The notes below the pieces were generated by a model. That model did no database searches and was not told the origin of the DNA. It saw nothing but the letters and a program-made list of their open reading frames with translations. This document shows, piece by piece, positions 15,972 to 23,326 of a stretch of DNA of 44,608 nt. The position numbers and the translations under genes are program-made. The DNA lies in the NCBI GenBank assembly GCA_021783855.1, contig JAJXTL010000005.1, forward strand, positions 1 to 44,608, in the 5' to 3' direction. Position 1 is the stretch's first letter. Each line of letters opens with the position of its first letter. Source of the stretch: Pseudomonadota bacterium. Its GTDB lineage: Bacteria; Pseudomonadota; Gammaproteobacteria; Burkholderiales; Gallionellaceae.

Positions 15972-17234
15972 TTATGAAAATAATCCACTGAAATCTTCGT
16001 GCCAGAAGTTGCTTTCCTTCTTTGGGAAAACATATGCGGTGCTGCTGTTTTTGACTACACCATGCTGTTCGGTTTTTATTGCGCCACCACTTATGAAGCC
16101 AACGCCGACAACGTGATCGCGGTCCTGATTTGCAAGAAAGTTACTCACGCCCAATCGAAGAGCGGAGGGAAGCTGTTTGGGGTCGTTGTCTTGCATAGCA
16201 ATGTCCAGCAAGTTTGCTGCTTCTACGCTCTGAAAATCAACAAGGAATAGGGCGGGCCTGCTTTTGCTAAACTGTTTCTTTGCCGACTCACTTAAGGTAT
16301 TAAAAACGTACTCTAACATTGTATCGTCCTGCCGGCTTTGCAGCGCAAAGATGATGGCCCCTTCTTTATTGCCAAGTATCATTGCCTCACGATTTTTCGT
16401 TGCAGTGATTTGGTCAATCGCTTCCCTTGAAATTACTGGCCTACCATCTTTCCAGATGACTCCAAGTTTTGCTATATCAAACTCCAAAACGCGAATATCA
16501 CTACCATCCTTTAGCGTAGTGCTTTTTGCAGCAAGAACTGAATTTTTTACTTGTTTTGCTAAGTCCATTTTTTGTTGGAATGAAGTCGGCAGGCGACCGG
16601 GGACTGTCAGCACAACAGCTACGCCCGTTTGAAGGTGCTGACTAAATATTTGAAGCTGTGGTTTAACAAGATGATGAAATTCAAGCGCCTCGCGCCGGTG
16701 TATTTTTCGCCCCTTGTTTTCTGAAACTGACTTGCACTCGATCTCCAATCCATTGGTACCAAGGTCTTGGACCAAGAGATCAAATGTTCCAATCCCTTCC
16801 ATTCCTGGCCAGACAATTTGGTGGCCACGATGCACGAAATGCGTTGCCGCCATTATTTCCAACTGAATTGCACGCATATCGTCTGGGTTATTGAAAGAAC
16901 CACGAATACGCAACACTAGTTTTTTAGCCTCAAGAACTGACGAGTGTTCCATGATGGATAACACCTGTGCCGCTAAACTAATCGCTGGATATAAATCACG
17001 GTTTTCTATTTCATTTGTCGGAATTCGACCATATCGAGTAATGAAATCACTGCATCGATCAAGCGCAAAGGCGATTGAATTCTCTTCGACAAGGTGATCC
17101 TTTAAAAATGGAAAGCCCCGAATTTCATTTTTAATAGACATGACACGCTTTAACCAACAACGTTCACCAATGACTTCTTTAAAACGAGCGAATAGATCGG
17201 GAATCTCGCCAGTTTGTATTTCGACTTTCAACAC
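15972..17234 (-). CDS. Orphan protein with PD-(D/E)XK nuclease-like signature
   Basis: I do not recognise the family of this 420-residue protein. In the middle lies a plausible PD-(D/E)XK site: a helix with Glu126 (RAIQLEIMAATHFV), Asp152 (GIGTFDLLVQDLG) and Glu166-x-Lys168 (NGLEIECKSVS), in the order and spacing typical of restriction-type nuclease folds. The N-terminal part is helical; the C-terminal half (from about 265) has an alpha/beta look. The start is GTG at 17234 with GGA seven bases upstream. Its base composition is clearly more AT-rich than the cobalamin genes, and it lies next to repeats and toxin-antitoxin genes, so recent gain is likely. No methylase or helicase partner is beside it; a defence role is only a guess. 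Confidence 0.8.
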   Translation of the reverse strand: MLKVEIQTGEIPDLFARFKEVIGERCWLKRVMSIKNEIRGFPFLKDHLVEENSIAFALDRCSDFITRYGRIPTNEIENRDLYPAISLAAQVLSIMEHSSVLEAKKLVLRIRGSFNNPDDMRAIQLEIMAATHFVHRGHQIVWPGMEGIGTFDLLVQDLGTNGLEIECKSVSENKGRKIHRREALEFHHLVKPQLQIFSQHLQTGVAVVLTVPGRLPTSFQQKMDLAKQVKNSVLAAKSTTLKDGSDIRVLEFDIAKLGVIWKDGRPVISREAIDQITATKNREAMILGNKEGAIIFALQSRQDDTMLEYVFNTLSESAKKQFSKSRPALFLVDFQSVEAANLLDIAMQDNDPKQLPSALRLGVSNFLANQDRDHVVGVGFISGGAIKTEQHGVVKNSSTAYVFPKKESNFWHEDFSGLFS

Positions 17235-17344
17235 GATAGATTCCTAAATTATTGAGAATGAACCTGCTTCATTCTACGGGAAGTATGGAAGGTTTTGTAT
17301 TAATGAGTAATTGTGGTCAAGTCTTGCAAATTCAAGTTTGCTTG

Positions 17345-17425
17345 TCAGTCGTCCTCAAAAACCGCGATAAGGCAATCCAGTACTTCCTTCGCGATAGTGT
17401 TTGAAACTGCCCCGAAAAACTTGAC
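17345..17425 (-). pseudogene. Relic of a mazF-type toxin gene (3' end)
   Basis: Read on the minus strand, this stretch gives KFFGAVSNTIAKEVLDCLIA, then VFEDD and a stop. It closely matches the end of the intact MazF at 18574-18921 (DTIVQEVLDCLIAVFEDE). The DNA is also similar (about 80 percent by eye over 60 bases). The rest of the gene is gone: homology ends at the promoter of the higBA pair, which abuts it. Confidence 0.75.
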
Positions 17426-17448
17426 TACAATAACATGTATGTTATTAT
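17421..17448 (+). promoter_or_regulatory. higBA promoter with palindromic operator
   Basis: A -35 TTGACT (17421-17426) and a -10 TATTAT (17443-17448) are 16 bases apart. A perfect palindrome, aataacat-gt-atgttatt (17429-17446), lies in the spacer and overlaps the -10, the expected place for an operator bound by the HigA antitoxin. Transcription should start about 7 bases after the -10, at or next to the HigB ATG (17455), so the mRNA may be leaderless. Confidence 0.65.
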
Positions 17449-17454
17449 TTCCGC

Positions 17455-17781
17455 ATGAGTTACACCATTGAGTTTTTTGACGGAACAGTGCAGCAAACGG
17501 TGCTGGCTTGGCCGGCAGGGATCAACGCCAGCTTCGCGCGCATCACCTTACGCATGGTGGAACATGGCGCGAATCTCGGTATGCCCTACACACGAGCAAT
17601 GGGTGACGGACTTTTCGAGATACGCGCAAAAGGGCCGGAAGGAATCGGTCGGGCGTTCTTTTGCACCCTGATAGGTCGGCGCATCATCATCCTGCACGGC
17701 TTCATCAAGAAAACTGATAAAACCCCGAGGCGCGAACTTGACATCGCACTGCAACGCATGAAGGAGATGAAACATGGCTAA
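17455..17781 (+). CDS. higB: Toxin of a HigB/RelE-like toxin-antitoxin pair (phage Gp49-like family)
   Basis: This 108-residue protein looks like the Gp49-like HigB/RelE superfamily: MSYTIEFFDGTVQQTVLAWP at the start, ARITLRMVEHGANLGMPYTR, GDGLFEIRAKGPEGIGRAFF, RRIIILHGFIKKTDKTPRRE and a final helix. Members cleave ribosome-bound mRNA. The pattern LFEIR...GIGRAFF....ILHGF.KK..KTP is typical. It overlaps the antitoxin gene by 8 bases in toxin-first order, as usual for higBA. No ribosome-binding site is seen before the ATG, in line with a leaderless mRNA. Confidence 0.88.
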   Translation: MSYTIEFFDGTVQQTVLAWPAGINASFARITLRMVEHGANLGMPYTRAMGDGLFEIRAKGPEGIGRAFFCTLIGRRIIILHGFIKKTDKTPRRELDIALQRMKEMKHG

Positions 17782-18076
17782 GCCAACAATCCCATTTGAT
17801 CCCGCAGCGCACATTCAACGCTCGCTCAGCAACCCGGAGTTCAAAGCCGCGTACGATGCGCTGGAAGATGAATTTTCCGCGCTTGATGCTTTGTTGCATG
17901 CACGCAAGCAAGCCGGTTTGACTCAGGCCGAAGTGGCTGATCGCATGGGTATTGCGCAATCCGCACTGGCACGTATCGAAAGCTCTCTGGGTAGCCGCAA
18001 ACATTCCCCCTCGCTCGCTACACTGCGCCGTTACGCAGCGGCATGCGGCAAAAAACTCACAATTGCCATCGGATAA
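17774..18076 (+). CDS. higA: XRE-family antitoxin (HigA-like)
   Basis: The 100-residue protein has a helix-turn-helix of the Cro/CI type at about 42-95 (LLHARKQAGLTQAEVADRMG, IAQSALARIESSLG, then SPSLATLRRYAAACGKKLTI). The N-terminal part (SNPEFKAAYDALEDEFSALD) is the common neutralising segment of antitoxins that pair with Gp49-like toxins. It should bind its toxin and repress the promoter through the palindrome at 17429-17446. It starts 8 bases within higB. Confidence 0.92.
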   Translation: MAKPTIPFDPAAHIQRSLSNPEFKAAYDALEDEFSALDALLHARKQAGLTQAEVADRMGIAQSALARIESSLGSRKHSPSLATLRRYAAACGKKLTIAIG

Positions 18077-18204
18077 CTCAGGGTTGCAGGCACGCATTGG
18101 ACGATTCAGTATTGGAGCCGAAACTGTGCGATCAGAATGCCTAAAGGTAATAGTGTCAGACTCGATTTAAACGTACAGGTACGGGGTTTAGTTTTGTGAA
18201 GGGG

Positions 18205-18536
18205 CTTAGGGAACCGCTGATTTAATCCGTTCGTGGTTAAGTAATGACTTAGCGCAGGTTTATCGCGCTTAGCTCATTACTTAGTTGTTTTACCAGAGCC
18301 TGTCGAACCATGATCGGATTAAATACATAACAATCAATTTGTTATGCCACACCCTTCGACAAGCTCTCAAGAAACAGCTTTTAATTACTTAATAATCAAT
18401 ATATTGCAAAACTATAAAAATGGTCAAACAGCAAACCATAGTCAAGATAATACAGTTTCCTGCTCACGCCTTGCCACGCGAATGCGGGGCTTACTTGGCT
18501 CAGGGCGAACGGGTGATTTATTCAGTGTTTCCTTAG
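18205..18536. mobile_element. MITE-like element, copy 1, with secondary insertion
   Basis: This fills most of the gene-free stretch 18077-18573. Its ends are imperfect inverted repeats (GGGAACCGCTGATTTAAT on the left; GGAAACACTGAATAAATC on the reverse right), inside a CTTAG direct repeat (18205-18209, 18532-18536). Inside lies a long hairpin: taagtaatgacttagcgc against gcgcttagctcattactta, enclosed by atttaatccgttcgtggtt and aaccatgatcggattaaat. A second copy is at 33154-33509. In this copy the segment cttcgacaagctc/ctcagggcgaac is split by about 131 bases (18367-18497) flanked by GCTC on both sides. It has no coding capacity. Nothing notable is seen in 18077-18204. Confidence 0.8.
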
Positions 18537-18573
18537 CATTGATGCATGCCTTGCAAGCACCGGCAATCAATTG

Positions 18574-18921
18574 TCATTCGTCCTCAAAAACGGCAATCAG
18601 GCAATCGAGCACTTCCTGCACGATAGTGTCGGGCGCTTTTTCAACGAACTTGGCTTGTCGTGCGGTCCAGTCCAGCGATTTGAGCTGGTGCGCATGAACG
18701 GTTCCATGAGTCTGCAAGCCGGTCCCCATCAACGAAATCAGAAAGCCGCTGCTGCGAGTCGCATCGGCGGCACCGCCGGAAATCGGGCAGACCATGGACA
18801 GGCGGAAGCGCGCATTGAATGAGCGGGGCGATACGACAAGACAATAATGCTTTCCCAGCATTTCTTTACCGGACGCGGGGTCGAACTGGAGATGCAAGAT
18901 ATCGCCGCGTTCGGGAATCAA
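18574..18921 (-). CDS. mazF: MazF/ChpB/PemK-type endoribonuclease toxin
   Basis: The 115-residue protein has MazF-family marks: IPERGDILHLQFDPASGKEM (first strand), KHYCLVVSPRSFNARFRLSMVCPI and THGTVHAHQLKSLDW, plus a C-terminal helix. These toxins cut single-stranded mRNA. The TTG at 18921 is taken as start because GGAGG lies 5 bases upstream and TTGA overlaps the antitoxin stop; the frame stays open above it without family similarity. A degraded second mazF 3' end is found at 17345. Confidence 0.92.
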   Translation of the reverse strand: MIPERGDILHLQFDPASGKEMLGKHYCLVVSPRSFNARFRLSMVCPISGGAADATRSSGFLISLMGTGLQTHGTVHAHQLKSLDWTARQAKFVEKAPDTIVQEVLDCLIAVFEDE

Positions 18922-19166
18922 AGCTCGCCTCCAACCGACGGCATCTCCTCCCATCCTTCGGTTCGGCATAATGCAGCATCTTCAGGTGTGGATGCCAGCA
19001 ATTCGGAAAGTTTGGGCCGTTGACGACCGGGCTTTACCCGTAATTCGGCCCCGTTGATCTCAACCTGTAACCGCGACCCTGCATCCAGATGGTTCTGTTC
19101 GATATAGGATTGCGGTATCGTCATGATAAGCGATCCGCCCGATCGGCGAAGAGATGCATTGAGCAT
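18918..19166 (-). CDS. mazE: AbrB/MazE-type antitoxin
   Basis: The 82-residue protein has a swapped-hairpin AbrB DNA-binding domain in its first 50 residues (LRRSGGSLIMTIPQSYIEQN, then GSRLQVEINGAELRVKPG) and a flexible acidic tail (PKLSELLASTPEDAALCRTE) that would wrap the toxin. AAAGGAG lies 7 bases before the ATG at 19166. It is the first gene of the pair and overlaps mazF by 4 bases. An AT-rich inverted repeat just upstream (19185-19198) fits autoregulation. Confidence 0.93.
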   Translation of the reverse strand: MLNASLRRSGGSLIMTIPQSYIEQNHLDAGSRLQVEINGAELRVKPGRQRPKLSELLASTPEDAALCRTEGWEEMPSVGGEL

Positions 19167-19184
19167 GATTATCTCCTTTAGATT

Positions 19185-19198
19185 TTATAAAAGTATAA
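19185..19198 (-). promoter_or_regulatory. Likely mazEF operator / -10 region
   Basis: The sequence ttata-aaag-tataa is an inverted repeat 19 bases before the mazE ATG. On the minus strand it contains TATACT, a good -10. Repression by MazE-MazF binding here is expected from the family but not shown. Confidence 0.45.
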
Positions 19199-19358
19199 CA
19201 TCATGTGCCGATCAGGTGAGCATGTACCGGGTGTTGCACCCCATTTCTGCCATGACTTTGTCAGTTGAGTTATCATTACTGCGCGGCAGACGCCAAGCCT
19301 CAGTGCGGAATATTCCCGGATTTTAAATCATTTGCAGCAATTACTTATCGCCGATACC

Positions 19359-20981
19359 ATGAACCAGGTCTTTCTCTATGACACCACCTTGCGCGACGGT
19401 ACGCAGCGCGAAGACATCTCCTTGTCGGTTGACGACAAGCTCGTCATAGCGCGCCATCTGGCCGATTTCGGTTGTCATTACATCGAAGGCGGCTGGCCCG
19501 GCTCCAACCCCAAGGATGCCGAGTTCTTCGCACGCGCCGCCCGGATGGATATGGGGGCGGCAAAACTTGCCGCTTTCGGCAGAACCCGACAGAAAACATT
19601 GACATGCGAACAGGACACTAACCTGCAGGCGCTGCTGGATGCCAAGACTCCCGTAGTCACCATGGTAGGCAAGAGCTCGGATTATCATGTCAAGCTGGTG
19701 CTGTCCGCCACTTTGGCAGAAAATCTCGCGATGATCTCCGACAGCGTCGCCTATATGAAATTGCATGGTCGCGAAGTGGTATTCGATGCGGAGCATTTTT
19801 TCGACGGCTTTCTGGCTAATCGCGATTATGCGCTGGCGACCCTGAAGGCGGCTTCCGATGCGGGAGCGGACTGGCTGGTTCTTTGTGAAACAAACGGCGG
19901 CAAGCTGCCATGGGAAGTCGAAGACATCGTGCGCGAAGTCAGGCAGCATATCAGCACGCCGCTGGGCGTACATTGCCATAACGACAGCGGATGCGGCGTT
20001 GCCAATACACTGGCGGCCGTGCGCGGTGGCTGCACCCAGGTACAGGGCACCATCAACGGCTATGGGGAGCGCGTCGGCAATGCCAATCTGACCACCATCA
20101 TTCCCGATCTGCAACTCAAAATGGGCAAAACCGTGGTGACACCTGCGCAACTGCGCGATCTGACCTCGCTCGCCCACTTCGTCGCCGAGGTGGTCAACCT
20201 CAAGCACTACAACCACGCGCCCTACATCGGTTACAGCGCCTTCGCGCACAAGGGCGGCATCCATGTGGCGGCCATGATGAAAGCGACTGATACCTACCAG
20301 CACATCGATCCGGCACTGGTCGGCAATCAGATGCGCTCGGTGGTCTCGGAACTATCCGGGCGGGGCAATATCCAGTTTCATGCCAAGGCGCTGGGCATCG
20401 ACCTGAACAACGAAGATGCCCAGCATGTGCTGAACCACATCAAACATCTGGAACATGAGGGCTTTACCTTTGAAGCCGCCGAGGCCAGCGTGGAACTGAT
20501 GCTGCATCGGTTGCGCGCAGACTACGTGCAGCCGTTCGAGCTGATCGATTATTTTGTGATTACCGAGCGACGCCAGAGCCGCGGATTGCTCTCCGAAGCG
20601 ACGGTTAAAGTCAGGGTGGACGGCAGTGTAAAATTTGTCGCGGCTGAGGGCAACGGGCCGGTCAATGCGCTGGCCAGCGCCTTGCGCAGTGCGCTGGAAG
20701 GCGTCTATCCCGTGCTCAAAACTGTGCGTCTGACCGACTACAAGGTGCGCATACTGGACAGCGCCAAAGGCACTTCCGCGCAGATACGCGTGCTGATTAC
20801 CTTTCAGGGCGGGGGGTATGTCTGGACCACCGTCGGCGCCAGCACCAACATCATCGACGCCAGCTGGCTCGCGCTCTCGGACAGCCTGGAGTATGCGCTG
20901 GTGAAGCTGCAACAAGCTGATAGCAGTGTACATCCCGCCCCCAATTTCAACCAACAGCCCAAAGAAGCAGAGTCATCATGA
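19359..20981 (+). CDS. cimA: (R)-citramalate synthase
   Basis: CimA condenses pyruvate and acetyl-CoA to citramalate, the threonine-independent entry to isoleucine. From ATG 19359 it has 540 residues: FLYDTTLRDGTQREDISLS, YIEGGWPGSNPKDAEFF, DAEHFFDGF, LVLCETNGG, GVHCHNDSGCGVANTLAAV, GTINGYGERVGNANL, AHKGGIHVAA, then a C-terminal LeuA-type regulatory domain (about 415-530) that usually senses isoleucine. The GGWPGSNPKD motif separates this group from 2-isopropylmalate synthase. A small gggtg-ttg-caccc hairpin lies in the leader (19229-19241). Citramalate use is common in autotrophic proteobacteria. Confidence 0.93.
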   Translation: MNQVFLYDTTLRDGTQREDISLSVDDKLVIARHLADFGCHYIEGGWPGSNPKDAEFFARAARMDMGAAKLAAFGRTRQKTLTCEQDTNLQALLDAKTPVVTMVGKSSDYHVKLVLSATLAENLAMISDSVAYMKLHGREVVFDAEHFFDGFLANRDYALATLKAASDAGADWLVLCETNGGKLPWEVEDIVREVRQHISTPLGVHCHNDSGCGVANTLAAVRGGCTQVQGTINGYGERVGNANLTTIIPDLQLKMGKTVVTPAQLRDLTSLAHFVAEVVNLKHYNHAPYIGYSAFAHKGGIHVAAMMKATDTYQHIDPALVGNQMRSVVSELSGRGNIQFHAKALGIDLNNEDAQHVLNHIKHLEHEGFTFEAAEASVELMLHRLRADYVQPFELIDYFVITERRQSRGLLSEATVKVRVDGSVKFVAAEGNGPVNALASALRSALEGVYPVLKTVRLTDYKVRILDSAKGTSAQIRVLITFQGGGYVWTTVGASTNIIDASWLALSDSLEYALVKLQQADSSVHPAPNFNQQPKEAESS

Positions 20982-21574
20982 AACCCTATGCCGAATCCTG
21001 CGAAATCAATAAATTCCCCATACTGGATGTGCTGAAGGATGTTTTCAGTGACCGCAGCCGGGTGCTTGAAATTGCCAGCGGCACCGGCCAGCATGCCGTT
21101 TATTTTGGCAGCGAATTGCCACATTTGACCTGGCAAACCAGTGAGCTGGTACAGAATCATGATGGCATACAGGCATGGCTTAACGAAGCGCAACTGCCTA
21201 ACGTACTGCCTCCGATAGCACTGGACGTGAATGATGCAAGCTGGCCGGTTGCATCAGTGGACGCCATATTCAACGCTAACACCGTGCATATCATTTCATG
21301 GCCGGAAGTAGAAGCGTTATTTGCCCACATCGCGCGCGTCATTGCACCGGGAGGGTGCGTGTGTTTCTATGGACCTTATAATTATGGAGGCAGTTTTACT
21401 TCCGAGAGCAATGCGCGTTTCGATGAATGGCTCAAATCGCGTGATCCGCGGAGCGGGCTTCGGGATTTCGAGGCCGTCAATCAGTTGGCTTCATCCCATG
21501 GTCTGAGCCTGGTTGGCGATATAGAGATGCCCATCAATAATCGCACCCTGGTGTGGCACGCGAAGACGGATTGA
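20978..21574 (+). CDS. DUF938 family, predicted SAM-dependent methyltransferase
   Basis: The 198-residue product is a DUF938 protein: MKPYAESCEINKFPILDVL, the SAM loop VLEIASGTGQHAVYFG, TWQTSELVQNHDGIQAWL, FNANTVHIISW, APGGCVCFYGPYNYGG and SNARFDEWLKSRDPRSGLRD. The fold is class I methyltransferase; the substrate of the family is unknown. It overlaps cimA by 4 bases (ATGA), so the two are co-transcribed, but I see no metabolic link. Confidence 0.9.
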   Translation: MKPYAESCEINKFPILDVLKDVFSDRSRVLEIASGTGQHAVYFGSELPHLTWQTSELVQNHDGIQAWLNEAQLPNVLPPIALDVNDASWPVASVDAIFNANTVHIISWPEVEALFAHIARVIAPGGCVCFYGPYNYGGSFTSESNARFDEWLKSRDPRSGLRDFEAVNQLASSHGLSLVGDIEMPINNRTLVWHAKTD

Positions 21575-21661
21575 GAGTTGCTTTTAAGAATGTGTGTTAA
21601 TCGTCAAAGATGCCTTCAACTTATCCATTGTATCGAAGGCGCCTAACCATACCGCTGCTTG

Positions 21662-22279
21662 CTACACACCACCAGCTCGTTTTTCTCCCCACCTCGGCAG
21701 CAGGTTGTTTTCTACGCCGAGATGATCGAGGATGCGCGCAACCACGAAATCCACCAGATCCTGCACGCTTGCAGGCTGGTAATAAAAGCCCGGATTGGGC
21801 GGCATGATCACCGCACCGGCACGGGTCAGCCTGAGCATGTTTTCCAGATGAATCTCCGAAAAGGGCATCTCGCGCGGCGCCAGAATCAACGTGCGCCGCT
21901 CTTTCAGCATCACGTCCGCCGCTCTGCCAATCAGGTCGTCGCTGATACCTGCGGCGACCTTGGCCAGCGTACCCATGGTGCAGGGGCAGATCACCATCGC
22001 GTCGCCCGGATTCGATCCCGATGCCATCGGCGCATACCAGTCATCCCTTCCGAACACATGAAGCTCGCCGCTGAATTGCCCCAGGCGTGCGCATAAGTCC
22101 CGCTCGGCGTCCTGCGGACGGCCGGGCAACACTATGTCCATTTCCTGGCGGGCGACGATCTGGGCGGCCTGGGAGTACACCAGATGCACGCGCTGCCCGC
22201 TTTGCAGCAGGCATTCGAGCAGACGCATGCCATAGGGCATGCCGGATGCGCCGGTAAAAGCAAGCGTAATGGTTTTCAT
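21662..22279 (-). CDS. ubiX: Flavin prenyltransferase UbiX
   Basis: UbiX makes prenylated FMN, the cofactor of the UbiD decarboxylase in ubiquinone synthesis. From the ATG at 22279 it has 205 residues: ITLAFTGASGMPYGMRLLEC, YSQAAQIVARQEMD, DDWYAPMASGS, MVICPCTMGTLAKVAAGISDDLI, RRTLILAPREMPFSEIHLENML, GAVIMPPNPGFYYQP and DLVDFVVARILDHLGV. All are typical and the length is normal. It is the last gene of a long minus-strand run; the Gx-transporter gene ends 19 bases upstream. Confidence 0.95.
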   Translation of the reverse strand: MKTITLAFTGASGMPYGMRLLECLLQSGQRVHLVYSQAAQIVARQEMDIVLPGRPQDAERDLCARLGQFSGELHVFGRDDWYAPMASGSNPGDAMVICPCTMGTLAKVAAGISDDLIGRAADVMLKERRTLILAPREMPFSEIHLENMLRLTRAGAVIMPPNPGFYYQPASVQDLVDFVVARILDHLGVENNLLPRWGEKRAGGV

Positions 22280-22298
22280 GAGATGCTGATCTTTCAAT

Positions 22299-22907
22299 TT
22301 ATTTGGTTTCTGCATTATCCATGAAACGCGCGGCGACCAGGCCGTTCACCGTGCCGAATACCAGTGCGGCGGCAGCAAAAATCGGTATCAGGTAGGCGAT
22401 GCCCGCTTGCGGAATCAGCCACAGATACACCACCAGCATTTGCCCGGTGATATGCGCGAAGGCAGCGTAAATACTGTGGCTGACGGGGCCAAACCAGCGG
22501 CCCGGCAAATGTTGCGCGAGAGCCAGCACCAGCAGACTGAGCACGGCGCCTGAAAGACTGAGAAAAAATCCCGGCGTCAAAAAATTGCCGAACAACAGGC
22601 TTCCGGCGAATACCCTGAGTAACGACACCCACGCGGCGGCGCGCCAGCCGTATCGTGCCAGCACGATCAGCGTGACGATGTTGGCAAGTCCGGGTTTCAC
22701 GCCGGGCAAGGGCGATGGAATCGCACCTTCCAGTATGGTCAGGCCCAGCGCTACCGCGGCCATGCGTGCGACATGATGGTCTTCGGCGGTGGTATTTAAC
22801 AGGATCGAGACCGCATGGGTCTTCCCCGCACAACTAAGGGGCGTTGCCTCAAGTTGTTGCGTGAAGGATTCAGGATTGAGGTCTGAAGATTGAACCGTGT
22901 GGTTCAC
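22299..22907 (-). CDS. Gx transporter family membrane protein
   Basis: This is a multi-helix membrane protein of the Gx transporter family (COG4769, once linked to heptaprenyl diphosphate synthase component I). The core has LTILEGAIPSPLPGVKPGLA, NIVTLIVLARYGW, FLTPGFFLSLSGAVLSLLVL and YAAFAHITGQMLVVYLWLIP. The start is uncertain. GTG at 22907 (202 residues) is preceded by four tandem aggagcg units and keeps a TAEDHH lead; ATG at 22763 gives a 154-residue core; ATG at 22961 overlaps the upstream gene. Family members often lie beside NusG-domain-II proteins, as here; the transported substrate is unknown. Confidence 0.85.
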   Translation of the reverse strand: MNHTVQSSDLNPESFTQQLEATPLSCAGKTHAVSILLNTTAEDHHVARMAAVALGLTILEGAIPSPLPGVKPGLANIVTLIVLARYGWRAAAWVSLLRVFAGSLLFGNFLTPGFFLSLSGAVLSLLVLALAQHLPGRWFGPVSHSIYAAFAHITGQMLVVYLWLIPQAGIAYLIPIFAAAALVFGTVNGLVAARFMDNAETK

Positions 22908-22908
22908 T

Positions 22909-22936
22909 CGCTCCTCGCTCCTCGCTCCTCGCTCCT
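22909..22936 (-). repeat. Heptamer tandem repeat (aggagcg x4 on minus strand)
   Basis: Four exact cgctcct units (aggagcg on the coding strand) lie between the NusG-domain-II stop and the Gx-transporter GTG. Each unit contains AGGAG, a Shine-Dalgarno core, so slippage would change the number and spacing of possible ribosome sites for the next gene. Confidence 0.85.
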
Positions 22937-22941
22937 GATTT

Positions 22942-23322
22942 TTAGTAGTTGAGGCTGTCATAGCGTTTATGGCTGCCGACCAGCTCGACACTGACCTGAT
23001 TAGGCAAGCACAGTGCGATTTCGCCTGCCTGTTGCAGCCATCCCTGTCGTACGCAATATTGACGTGGGCTGGGATCGGAGGCGATGCGCACACGGCGGTT
23101 TTCAATGGTAATCATACTGACGCCCAGTGGCCCGGGAACGGCGATGGTTTGATTGCGTGACAGGGGAACTTCGCGGAACAGTTTGCCGCCACTGCGTATG
23201 ATCGCCTTGTCGGCTTGTTCGCCAGTCCACAGCCGGAAAGTAATGAACACCACGCAAAAAATGCCCAGACCCAGCGTCAGCCAGTCTCCCGGCCTGATAT
23301 GCCTGAGCAGGGTTGTCGGCAT
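22942..23322 (-). CDS. NusG domain II-containing small membrane-anchored protein
   Basis: From the ATG at 23322 the product has 126 residues: one N-terminal membrane anchor (DWLTLGLGIFCVVFITFRLW) and an extracytoplasmic NusG-II-like domain (about 40-120; VSMITIENRRVRIASDPSP, QYCVRQGWLQQAGEIALCLP, VSVELVG). This family (COG5341) is commonly next to a Gx-transporter gene, as here, but its function is unknown. The frame is open further upstream inside rapZ without similarity. The stop is 4 bases before the aggagcg tandem repeat. Confidence 0.85.
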   Translation of the reverse strand: MPTTLLRHIRPGDWLTLGLGIFCVVFITFRLWTGEQADKAIIRSGGKLFREVPLSRNQTIAVPGPLGVSMITIENRRVRIASDPSPRQYCVRQGWLQQAGEIALCLPNQVSVELVGSHKRYDSLNY

Positions 23323-23326
23323 GGCT

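Noticed and set aside
21575..21661. Terminator between the DUF938 gene and ubiX
   Set aside because: Only a weak gccttc/gaaggc pairing with a long loop and no T-run; not enough to call.
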